Source: Chlorobiota bacterium (lineage in GTDB: Bacteria; Bacteroidota; Ignavibacteria; OLB7). From it: 64,000 nucleotides of DNA. The position numbers and the translations under genes were made by a program. Location: positions 1 through 64,000 of the forward strand of contig JAEUSP010000112.1 of NCBI GenBank assembly GCA_016788565.1, read 5' to 3'. Shown here piece after piece: positions 28,101-34,890 of the stretch; the first letter of the stretch is position 1; each line of letters begins with the position of its first letter. The notes under the pieces were generated by a model, which was not told the DNA's origin, made no database searches, and was given only the letters and a program-made list of their open reading frames with translations.

Positions 28101-28424
28101 GCCAACCACTGCTTTTGTGGTCAGGGTCGCTTTCAATTCAGTTACCTGATCCACCGAGATGCGGACGGTTCGTTTGAATGGCTGGAAGCCGACACCGGTT
28201 ACGGTGACTTCGTAATCACCGGCGCGGATGCCGTTAATCAGGAATTTCCCGTCTGGTTTGGAGATACCACCTTGTGTGGTTCCCCCAATGCGGATGGTCG
28301 CGCCTGGGACCGGTTTGCCGTCGTCGTCCGTTACTTTCCCCGCCAGCGTGCCCGTGATTTGGGCAAGCAAGGAAGCCGGAGCAAGGACAAGGCATGCTGC
28401 TAAACAGAGTAGCCTGCGGTTCAT
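25194..28424 (-). CDS. TonB-dependent receptor with N-terminal carboxypeptidase-regulatory-like domain
   Basis: This is a 1076-residue outer-membrane receptor. Start ATG 28424 follows AGGAG at a normal distance. The signal peptide is MNRRLLCLAACLVLAPASLLAQ. Residues about 25-105 form a CarboxypepD_reg-like domain (GTLAGKVTDDDGKPVPGATIRI). The plug domain follows (SVNTTGQNGFGIRGGRASETSVRVDGVNVGD and VQEVQVIASSFDAQYGDILSGVVN). The rest is a 22-strand type barrel ending in GIRLTF with terminal Phe. No SusD-like partner is encoded; the neighbour is the 1335-residue protein, so this is not a classical SusCD polysaccharide system. The substrate is unknown. Confidence 0.92.
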   Translation of the reverse strand: MNRRLLCLAACLVLAPASLLAQITGTLAGKVTDDDGKPVPGATIRIGGTTQGGISKPDGKFLINGIRAGDYEVTVTGVGFQPFKRTVRISVDQVTELKATLTTKAVVGKTIEVTAKRDVIVPEQTGTVRKVDGDALAKGSRTSVIDAVALTSSVNTTGQNGFGIRGGRASETSVRVDGVNVGDPFTGGFGSTSARYYPTVSALAVQEVQVIASSFDAQYGDILSGVVNSVTKSGRNDRYEGSIRFRTQVPSLYGMSDAITVKKAGTVQDTTLPGLEVNGSGRQLFDVAFGGPIIDGLTFFLTGSYQPVDFTGANYKVFDMTPEYAETRRTIAEQLWGQGRALSPTDLGSLPNQEARIYNANLKLKYNISSSIFAELGLERGLTTREGGGWGDYYKTDNPIKFIDSLNGVARFDTNRSLLERDWQSGDENTVITRGLARYFQTLDEASFLEVTGAYVRNTYQFGRKDETKSYGFFSQFDIPEPVDANVNNAIDDYELPTQEIIVNQFTPESFSSFSRNSITGFYEGEEAPGASHNPYGLSDGNFPVHGASGGIDQRESTTLTFTGKYETFVDLSDVRTLVKVGGDFSYFTLQRYNIGLPYDQNPFFDIYGYESPLLDSKDPTGRLSGYLKEPYHPWKGSFYLSTQFSYKSIVLTPGVRFDFMNPSTQSSPLNRQRLSDVLASLDSVGDASMKFQVSPRLGVSYPITAQSQFRVNFAMMFKMPDFNLMYDNAYGDAQRGNQVFGNPDIEPQKVFNYEMGYQAQIAENYYVDISAFYRDIYNQTGIVYVPVIPSPYNIYAVQEYGNVRGIELQANGNFTENLSFALNYTLQKAVGTASNPNSNYGVQQTPDPYTGEERKVSLFEFPLSYDQTHKMNVQLTANWGNDAGPSIGGIQPLENAYIQFTTVYGTGLPYTRTDTKGQQLGQYNGERYPSGFNTDIHIEKGFKLSDWFGDDLGSSEISFFADIFNVLNNTAAVSYYATTGSPDNNGTSLDRKLGDFTAFTFFREIDAARPETFSTNQYDRYGQRLYNPYGDTNLDGVVTQLEKYEGYQRLVSTIQSFRNNYAAPRTIAVGIRLTF

Positions 28425-28971
28425 TCAATCACTCCTGTCAAAATGGATTGATGATGTGTATTGCTGTTTTCGAGAGAGAATGTCAGATTTCGGTTGTCGG
28501 GCGGCACGCGCTTTCTGGTTCGGCTTGGGAACAACCAAGCCGGGCGTGCGTCAAGTCGTTGTCAAAATGCTGGTAAGATTGGCCGGTTTGCGGCTAGTGT
28601 GCCGAAAGGGGACGAAGCAGGGAAGCAGCCGGTATCGGCCAACGCCTCGTTCGGAATGGCAGGGCCGAATATAGCCCCACGCCTTGCTAACCACAAAACA
28701 AGTTTTCAAGTTCTCAATATTCTTTTCACCTCACCCGCTTTTGGCGTGTTTTCGCCAGTTCCTTCCCCCAACCGCACAACCTAACCACCACAGCGGCCAA
28801 AGTTACTTGCCGAAGCATGGGGGAATTTCTGCGCCGTGATCCCCTTTTGCCCCACTCAACTCTCCTTTTTTCCCGCATCTTCCTGAGAACAGAAGCAACC
28901 TAACCAGCAAAGGGGAAGAAGGTTACTTGGGAATGGCAAATGCAGAATGCCGAATGCCAAATGGTGGATGC
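28425..28971. other. Intergenic region upstream of the TonB receptor
   Basis: No gene is supported here. Two related direct repeats start CAACCTAACCA and end in GTTACTTG (28777-28809 and 28896-28929). The rest carries the receptor promoter (minus strand) and a low-complexity segment with repeated AATGCC words (28935-28965) leading into the MITE-like element. Confidence 0.6.
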
Positions 28972-29086
28972 TATACTCGGCGCAAATTGGTTTGCGAAAC
29001 TCTACTCAGCCAGGTGTGGTGTGGATTCCCGCTTTCGCGGGAATGACAGCGCGGGTTTTGTCGCAAACCACGTTCGTGCGAGTATA
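28972..29086. mobile_element. MITE-like element A, 115 bp
   Basis: Terminal inverted repeats of 26 bp begin TATACTCG and end GGTTTGCGA; 20 of 26 bases match between the two ends. The interior carries the palindrome ATTCCCGC-TTTC-GCGGGAAT (29033-29052), a REP-like hairpin. Compared with element B at 49962-50399, the left end matches at 24 of 26 bases. TA is present just at both tips, consistent with TA target duplication, but the element itself begins with TA so this is not proven. No coding capacity. Confidence 0.7.
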
Positions 29087-29260
29087 AATGGTGAATGCCA
29101 AATGGCAGAGGGTAAATTCACTCTGTATCGAACAGCCCCCCCCATCCCTTTTCTCCACTCACATCCTTTTTCCAACTGCTACCCAACTGGTCGGGGTGTG
29201 GGCGGTATATTCGCGCCGCGCTGCTGCTGGTAACCGCAGAACTTCACAACATTTTTTTCG

Positions 29261-30406
29261 ATGCTATCTCCTCAATCAACACCGTACGACTGGTGTATTG
29301 TTGGTGGCGGGATTGCTGGATTAACCGCAGCCCGCGCACTGGCCCAGCATGGACAGCGCGTTGCCGTACTGGAGCAAGGAATTATTGGGAACGGGGCCAC
29401 CGCTGCCGCAGGCGGAATGCTGGCCCCGTTGGTGGAAGCACGCAGCGCCGAGCCTCACGCCGTGCAGTTCGGGATGGAGGCACTCCGTTTCTATCCTGAG
29501 TTCGTGGCCCAGCTTCAGGCCGAAGCGGAGATGAGCGTGGGCTACCGAACCGAAGGGACGCTGGTGGTGGGCCCCGACCGTGACCAAACCGAGCAGCTAC
29601 GCCATCTGTTTGCCGAACAGCAGCGGCTGCAACTTCCGGTGGAGTGGCTAAGCGGGTATGAGTTGCGCCAGATTGAGCAGTATCTATCCCCCACGGTTGC
29701 TGGCGGCATCCATTCCCGGCACGACCACCAAGTGGATAACCGATTGCTTGCGGTGGCATTGGCCCGCGCGGTTGCTCGGCTGGGGGGTGATGTGGTTGAA
29801 AATGTTGGCGAACTCCATCCAAAACGTGTTGGCCAAACGTGGCGGGCGGAAGGAAATGGAGTATCTATCGAAGCGGCCAACATCCTGCTGGCAGAAGGCG
29901 CGGCGGCCAAAGCGTTGCGGCAGATGCTGCCAAATCTTTCGCCCCACCTGCGCCCGGTGAAAGGGCAATTTCTGCGGCTGGATCAGCGCGAACTCCATCT
30001 GCTGGATCACGTTGTCCGGAGCACCGAGGTCTATCTGGTCCCGAAAAACAACGGGCAGATAGTGGTGGGGGCAAGCGCCGAGGAACGGGGGTTCGACAAC
30101 CGGAACACCGCCGGCGAAATTTTCGAGCTGCTGCGCGCTGCGTGGGAGTGTGTTCCGGCAATCCGCGAGCTTCCGATACTGGAGATTGGGGTTGGGTTCC
30201 GCCCCGCAACCACCGACCATCTTCCGCTGCTTGGCCGCACGAAGATTGACGGGCTTGCGGTTGCGGCCGGGTACTATCGGCACGGCATTTTGTTTGCTCC
30301 GTACGCGGCGCATCTGCTGGCCGAACATCTGGTTCAGCAAACCAGCAACCAATGGATTCATACATTTTCCCCTGAGCGATTCCATGAACCTAATCGTCAA
30401 TGGTGA
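29261..30406 (+). CDS. thiO: Glycine oxidase ThiO (thiamine biosynthesis)
   Basis: This is a 381-residue FAD-dependent oxidase of the DAO family. The N-terminal dinucleotide-binding motif is CIVGGGIAGLTAARAL. GAAAKALRQ, VKGQFLRL and GVGFRPATTDHLPLLGRT are typical of ThiO. It converts glycine to the imine used for the thiazole ring. Its 3' end overlaps thiS by 23 bp. The ThiO route means the organism needs no ThiH radical SAM enzyme. The start ATG at 29261 is preceded by a weak Shine-Dalgarno. No thiamine (TPP) riboswitch is seen upstream. Confidence 0.9.
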   Translation: MLSPQSTPYDWCIVGGGIAGLTAARALAQHGQRVAVLEQGIIGNGATAAAGGMLAPLVEARSAEPHAVQFGMEALRFYPEFVAQLQAEAEMSVGYRTEGTLVVGPDRDQTEQLRHLFAEQQRLQLPVEWLSGYELRQIEQYLSPTVAGGIHSRHDHQVDNRLLAVALARAVARLGGDVVENVGELHPKRVGQTWRAEGNGVSIEAANILLAEGAAAKALRQMLPNLSPHLRPVKGQFLRLDQRELHLLDHVVRSTEVYLVPKNNGQIVVGASAEERGFDNRNTAGEIFELLRAAWECVPAIRELPILEIGVGFRPATTDHLPLLGRTKIDGLAVAAGYYRHGILFAPYAAHLLAEHLVQQTSNQWIHTFSPERFHEPNRQW

Positions 30407-30587
30407 GCCGGCGGTGCTGCAATCCAGCACCCTGGCCGAACTGCTGGAGCAGCAAGGAATAGCACCAACCCAGCAAGGGATTGCCATTGCCATTAACGAC
30501 AACGTTATCCCCCGCCGCGCCTGGCCAACACACCAGCTGCAGGAAGGAGATAGAGTAGAAGTGATTACCGCAATGCAGGGAGGGTGA
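30384..30587 (+). CDS. thiS: Sulfur carrier protein ThiS
   Basis: This is a 67-residue ubiquitin-fold sulfur carrier ending in the required GG (AMQGG). The start ATG at 30384 lies inside the end of thiO, where the overlap of 23 bp implies translational coupling. The opening MNLIVNGEP and the late GDRVEVITAMQGG are family hallmarks. After adenylation and thiocarboxylation of the C-terminal glycine it donates sulfur to ThiG. A longer frame from 30150 would be an artefact. Confidence 0.9.
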   Translation: MNLIVNGEPAVLQSSTLAELLEQQGIAPTQQGIAIAINDNVIPRRAWPTHQLQEGDRVEVITAMQGG

Positions 30588-30693
30588 GCTTCAGGAACCA
30601 AACGGCTGATAAAAAAAATCTGCCCCCACGTTCTTGCAACTGACCACTGCCAACTGACAGACAACCGACCTTTCCCCCCCCCTTTTTCAATCC

Positions 30694-31482
30694 ATGCCTG
30701 ACGACCCTTTCATACTTGGCCCGCGCAGCTACTCTTCCCGATTAATTTTGGGGACCAGCCGCTACCCGAACCCTAGCATCATGGCCCAGGCGTTGCGGGC
30801 TGGGTGGGCCGAGCTTGTGACCGTCTCCATCCGGCGGCTGAACTTGCGGGATCGGAACACCCCTTCAATCCTTGATGCTATTGACCGCAGCCGCTACGAC
30901 CTGCTGCCGAACACCGCCGGCTGCTACACCGCAAAGGATGCAATCTTGACCGCGCAGCTGGCGCGCGAAGCGTTGGAAACCGACTTCATTAAAGTGGAGG
31001 TGATTGGCGATGAGGACACCCTGTTCCCCGATGTCGAGCATCTGCTGAAAGCCTGTTTGGAGCTTGTCCGCGACGGGTTTGTGGTGCTTCCCTACTGCAA
31101 CGACGACCCCGTGACCTGCATGAAACTGCAAGACATCGGGTGCGCCGCCGTGATGCCGCTTGCCGCGCCGATTGGCTCCGGCATGGGGATACGCAACCCG
31201 TACAACCTTCAGATTATCCGTGAAAAAATCAAGATACCGATGATTATTGATGCCGGAATCGGGACCGCATCGGATGCTGCCCGGGCGATGGAGTTGGGGG
31301 CCGATGCAATCCTGCTGAACAGTGCTGTTTCCGGGGCGCACGACCCCGTTGGAATGGCAACCGCAATGCGCATGGCGGTGCAAGCCGGGCGGCTGGCCCA
31401 CCAAGCCGGGCGCATCCCCACCAAGCTGTATGCCACCGCTTCCTCTCCGGCCCAGGGGACAATTCACACCAGCGGAGCCTAA
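30694..31482 (+). CDS. thiG: Thiazole synthase ThiG
   Basis: This is a 262-residue TIM-barrel enzyme that makes the thiazole phosphate of thiamine from 1-deoxy-D-xylulose 5-phosphate, dehydroglycine and ThiS thiocarboxylate. The Schiff-base lysine lies in FIKVEVIGD (K100). [32 protein letters not shown] and [26 protein letters not shown] are all conserved. It is about 106 bp from thiS and 5 bp from the next gene. No thiF or thiC lies in this cluster. Confidence 0.95.
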   Translation: MPDDPFILGPRSYSSRLILGTSRYPNPSIMAQALRAGWAELVTVSIRRLNLRDRNTPSILDAIDRSRYDLLPNTAGCYTAKDAILTAQLAREALETDFIKVEVIGDEDTLFPDVEHLLKACLELVRDGFVVLPYCNDDPVTCMKLQDIGCAAVMPLAAPIGSGMGIRNPYNLQIIREKIKIPMIIDAGIGTASDAARAMELGADAILLNSAVSGAHDPVGMATAMRMAVQAGRLAHQAGRIPTKLYATASSPAQGTIHTSGA

Positions 31483-31487
31483 CCCAG

Positions 31488-32102
31488 ATGGAACCAATTT
31501 TTCGGATGCTGGCAATCGCACAAACGCCAGCCGATATGGAGCGATACGTTGACGCAGCCCGCGCCACCCCGCAGCTGCGGCTTGGCCTGATGGCGCGCGA
31601 CCCCGCACACCGCCGCGACGGCGTGGAGGACCTTATCCGCACCGCGCTGGCACGGCACGCACCACACAACCTCACGTTAATCAGCAATGCCTACCCTGTC
31701 CCCGGCTCGCAGTTGCTTCACCTGACGGCGTTGGGATTGAAGGAGCTTTCGTCGGCTGGCGGCGGCGGGTGTTTGCGGCGTGCGTTTGGGGCATCCACCC
31801 ACAGCGTTCAGGAAGCGTTGTTGGCCGAGCGGATGGGGGCGGAATACATCACCCTTAGCCCGCTGTTCCCAACAGCTTCCAAGCCGGGGATCACCGGGGG
31901 GGGATTGGAGTTGCTGGCTGAAGTCTGCGCGGCGGTCGCGGTTCCGGTGTTCGCGCTTGGCGGGGTGACGTTGGCCAACGCGGCCAGCTGCATTGCCGCC
32001 GGTGCCTACGGGGTTGCGGGAATCGCCCTGTTCGCCCAGAACAACATTGAAGAACTTCACGAAGCCATGCAGGTGGCCGAACAGCATTCATCACCGAACT
32101 AA
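31488..32102 (+). CDS. ThiE/TenI-like thiamine-phosphate synthase family protein
   Basis: This is a 204-residue TIM-barrel protein of the ThiE/TenI family. GASTHSVQEALLAERMGAEYITLSPLFPTASKPG and VFALGGVTLANAASCIAAGAYGVAGIALF are diagnostic. The usual GQxDxP/GQED segment for HMP-PP binding is not obvious (there is HLTALGLKEL instead), so it may be TenI (aminopyrimidine-independent thiazole aromatase) or a divergent ThiE. It is placed between thiG and thiD in a likely single operon. No other ThiE is in the window. Confidence 0.75.
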   Translation: MEPIFRMLAIAQTPADMERYVDAARATPQLRLGLMARDPAHRRDGVEDLIRTALARHAPHNLTLISNAYPVPGSQLLHLTALGLKELSSAGGGGCLRRAFGASTHSVQEALLAERMGAEYITLSPLFPTASKPGITGGGLELLAEVCAAVAVPVFALGGVTLANAASCIAAGAYGVAGIALFAQNNIEELHEAMQVAEQHSSPN

Positions 32103-32114
32103 GCCGTGCAGCCC

Positions 32115-32882
32115 ATGGATCAAGCAATTCAAGACCGCGAGAAGCAATTCTACGATGAGGAGTGGAAGAAGATAAAAGTGCGGGAAATTCGTGGGCGTGT
32201 GGTGATCCCCGAAATCCCCACCCTTGCCGGAAAGCGCGTGCTGATCTGCTCCTGCGGGACCGGAATTGAGGCGGTGCAAGCTGCGCTGGAGGGGGCCGAT
32301 GTTTATGCCTTCGATATTTCCGAAACAGCGGTCCACAACGCCCGCGCAATGGCCCAGCACAACAACGTCCAGATGCAGGTTGCGGTGATGGATTTCCACC
32401 AACTCACCTACCCCGATAACTTCTTCGACATCGTCTATGGCTCGGCAATTCTGCACCACATTGATTGCGACCGCGTTGGCCGCCACATCCACCGCGTGCT
32501 GAAACCAAACGGGATTGCCTACTTCCTGGAAAACAGCGACCGGAACCCGCTGCTACGCTCGGTCCGGCGGCTTGCGTTCGGGAAACCGGGGGGCTATCAA
32601 CGCCAGAAATTCCTGTTCTTCCGCCGCAACGGAACCACCGATGAATACCCCTTGACCGAGGAAGAAGTGAGCACACTGCGGAACATCTTCCACGGGAACT
32701 TGCGCCGCTTCAACCACACCTTCGAGTTCTTCTACTTGCTGAACTCCATGCTGATAAAGAAGCGCTCGGTGGGGCGCAAACTGCGGGCGTTCGACCGTTT
32801 TGTGGTTCGGATATTTCCCTTCCTTCGCTCCTACTCCTTCCAGCAAGAAATCTGGATGCAGAAGCCAGCAAGCAAGCCATGA
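32115..32882 (+). CDS. Class I SAM-dependent methyltransferase, within the thiamine operon
   Basis: This is a 255-residue methyltransferase. Motif I is [17 protein letters not shown], with the acidic binding residue in VYAFDISE. Motif IV/post-I is [14 protein letters not shown], followed by [16 protein letters not shown], as in UbiE/type-11 methyltransferases. The ATG at 32115 is preferred; a GTG at 32106 is possible. It overlaps thiD by 4 bp (ATGA). The substrate is unknown. Nothing in the sequence links it to thiamine except its position. Confidence 0.85.
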   Translation: MDQAIQDREKQFYDEEWKKIKVREIRGRVVIPEIPTLAGKRVLICSCGTGIEAVQAALEGADVYAFDISETAVHNARAMAQHNNVQMQVAVMDFHQLTYPDNFFDIVYGSAILHHIDCDRVGRHIHRVLKPNGIAYFLENSDRNPLLRSVRRLAFGKPGGYQRQKFLFFRRNGTTDEYPLTEEEVSTLRNIFHGNLRRFNHTFEFFYLLNSMLIKKRSVGRKLRAFDRFVVRIFPFLRSYSFQQEIWMQKPASKP

Positions 32883-33706
32883 CCGTTGCATTATCCATTG
32901 CCGGTTCCGATAGCGGCGGCGGCGCGGGAATCCAAGCCGATCTGAAAACGTTCCAGGCGTTCGGCCTGTTCGGGACCACAGCAATCACCAGCGTGACCGC
33001 CCAAAACAGTTGCGGCGTGCGCGCCGTGGCCGATGTTCCGGTGGAGGTGGTTGCCGCACAAATCCATGCGGTGCTTGATGATTTTCCGGTGGCAGCAATC
33101 AAACTTGGGATGATGTCCTCGGCAGCAATCATCCAGACTGTTGCCGATCTTCTGAAAACCCGTGCGGCGGCCATCCCGATTATTCTGGACCCAGTGATGG
33201 TGGCCACCAGCGGCGACCGATTGCTGCAACCCGATGCCGTGCGGGCGATGATCGAGCAACTGATTCCGCTGGCAACCGTTGTCACCCCAAACCTTCCGGA
33301 AGCTGAGGTGCTGACCGGACACAGCATTGCATCACCCCAAGAAATGCGCCAAGCGGCGGCCCGCATTGCAAGCATGGGGCCAGCCGCCGTCCTGATGAAA
33401 GGGGGGCATCACCCCACCGCCGACCTCCATCCCGCTCCAGCGGAAGCGGTTGATCTTCTGCTGCACCAGGGTGAGTTTCATCAGTTCAGTTTGCCCTGGC
33501 TTCACACCAACAACACGCACGGAACTGGCTGCACCCTTTCATCGGCGGTTGCTGCGTTGGTTGCGTTGGGGCATCCGCTGCCGGAGGCTGTGTTGCGCGC
33601 CAAACGGTACGTCCACAACGCAATGCGGCTGGCACCAAATTTGGGGCACGGGAACGGCCCGCTACTCCATTTTTGGCAATCGGAATTCCCGAACCAGCAG
33701 CCGTGA
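32879..33706 (+). CDS. thiD: Hydroxymethylpyrimidine/phosphomethylpyrimidine kinase ThiD
   Basis: This is a 275-residue ribokinase-fold kinase that phosphorylates HMP twice to HMP-PP. The start [25 protein letters not shown] is the family signature. Later blocks are [43 protein letters not shown] and the anion-hole [12 protein letters not shown]. It starts inside the stop of the methyltransferase gene (ATGA) and is the last gene of the thiamine series. Confidence 0.95.
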   Translation: MTVALSIAGSDSGGGAGIQADLKTFQAFGLFGTTAITSVTAQNSCGVRAVADVPVEVVAAQIHAVLDDFPVAAIKLGMMSSAAIIQTVADLLKTRAAAIPIILDPVMVATSGDRLLQPDAVRAMIEQLIPLATVVTPNLPEAEVLTGHSIASPQEMRQAAARIASMGPAAVLMKGGHHPTADLHPAPAEAVDLLLHQGEFHQFSLPWLHTNNTHGTGCTLSSAVAALVALGHPLPEAVLRAKRYVHNAMRLAPNLGHGNGPLLHFWQSEFPNQQP

Positions 33707-33870
33707 GTTCTTGATAATTGCTCTTCTGGCCAACACCGCAACCCGCCCGGCCCACCGGCGTAGCCGACCGGCTGATGTGGTGGATCATTAGCTCCTTCAC
33801 TCACCTCACCAATCCCCAAAACTCCATGGATGGCATCCCCCCTTCCCGTGCCCATCCACCTCTTAAAATT

Positions 33871-33891
33871 CGACATTCGACATTCGACATT
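33871..33891. repeat. Three tandem copies of a 7-bp repeat
   Basis: Unit CGACATT is repeated exactly three times, just upstream of the GNAT gene start (33905). Similar simple repeats are frequent in intergenic DNA of related genomes. No function is apparent. Confidence 0.7.
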
Positions 33892-33904
33892 CCAACATTT
33901 TCCC

Positions 33905-34396
33905 ATGCCTGAACCGAACCTCCAAATCCGCCCAGCAACGCCCGATGATGTTGGAGTAATCCACGCGCTGATTGCCGAGCTTGCCGAGTACGAGCGGCTG
34001 CGCCACCAGATGGTGGCAACCGAGCAGGATATTCAGCAAGCACTGTTTGGGGAATCCCCGCGGGCCGAAGTGATCCTTGCGTGTGTGGGCCAAACGGTGG
34101 TGGGGTTCGCCCTCTTCTTCCACAATTTTTCCACTTTTTTGGGGCGTTCAGGGGTGTATCTTGAAGACCTGTTCGTCCGCCCCGAACATCGCGGCAAAGG
34201 CTACGGGAAAGGACTGCTTCAACGCTTGGCGCAGATTGCCGTCGGGCGCGGCTGCGGGCGGATGGAGTGGAGCGTGCTGGACTGGAACCAACCCTCCATT
34301 GATTTCTACAAAAGCCTGGGGGCAATTCCCATGCAGGAATGGACAGTCTATCGGCTGGCCGGAGCGGCATTGGAGCAGTTAGGGGGAAGCGAGTAA
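33905..34396 (+). CDS. GNAT-family N-acetyltransferase, polyamine-type
   Basis: This is a 163-residue acetyltransferase. The start at 33905 is preferred because it gives the typical entry MPEPNLQIRPATPDDVGVI; an in-frame start at 33830 runs into repeats. The acetyl-CoA loop is VRPEHRGKGYGKGLLQRLA, with LEDLFV before it and SIDFYKSLGA after it. Overall similarity is to the spermidine/diamine acetyltransferase (SSAT/PaiA-like) subfamily, but the substrate cannot be deduced. It stands alone after thiD, separated by 199 bp. Confidence 0.85.
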   Translation: MPEPNLQIRPATPDDVGVIHALIAELAEYERLRHQMVATEQDIQQALFGESPRAEVILACVGQTVVGFALFFHNFSTFLGRSGVYLEDLFVRPEHRGKGYGKGLLQRLAQIAVGRGCGRMEWSVLDWNQPSIDFYKSLGAIPMQEWTVYRLAGAALEQLGGSE

Positions 34397-34402
34397 TCCA
34401 AG

Positions 34403-34660
34403 TCCTGATAACTGAGGTAAGTCATTAGTCAGTGGTCATTAGTCATTAGTCAGTTGCAAAGAAGAGAGTGAGTTTTTTCTTTTACTGAGATTGCTCATGG
34501 CGCTCAAGTAACCGATTCTCGACAGTCATTAGTCAGTGGTCAGTTGCAAAGAAGAGAGTGAAATTTTTCTTTCAGTGAGATTGCTAATGGCACTCAATTA
34601 ACCAATTCTCGAAACCTGACAACCGAGGTAAGTCAGTGGTCAGTAGTCAGTTGCAACGAG
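34403..34660. repeat. Degenerate tandem repeats of about 100 bp
   Basis: Two units (34451-34540 and 34541-34640) each begin CAGTTGCAAAGAAGAGAGTG and contain GAGATTGCT and ATTCTCGA. Each unit is embedded in shorter AGTCAGTGGTC words that recur before, between and after the units. A third partial copy starts at 34649. The rest of the 34397-34890 gap has no supported gene, apart from the short palindrome listed next. Confidence 0.8.
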
Positions 34661-34730
34661 GGGGAGCTTCTGCCAATTCATTGCATTGCCCCAGCATTAT
34701 TGAGCCTTTCTGCTGGTAGTGGAAGGCGTT

Positions 34731-34753
34731 CATGGTTCGACAAGCTCACCATG
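34731..34753. repeat. Short REP-like palindrome
   Basis: CATGGT at 34731-34736 and ACCATG at 34748-34753 flank TCGACAAGCTC. A related segment (GCTGAGCTTCGTCGAA) is at 43046-43061. Such palindromic words are common intergenic repeats in many bacterial genomes. Confidence 0.5.
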
Positions 34754-34890
34754 ACGCTGTGGGGTTCGTGGCTCAGTCGAATGAGTGAGATGAAGAGAAT
34801 GGCTACTTCTTTTTCTTTCCCAATTACCAATTACCAATCACCTTCAAGCAACCGATTTCCGAAGGGACCAATACATAACCAACAATCAAC

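Noticed and set aside
28940-29233. Small plus frame overlapping MITE-like element A
   Set aside because: It is made of element and simple-repeat sequence, with no domain and no ribosome binding site.
29100-29260. TPP riboswitch upstream of thiO
   Set aside because: I looked for the CTGAGA and GAACCTGA boxes and found neither in the right order or spacing.
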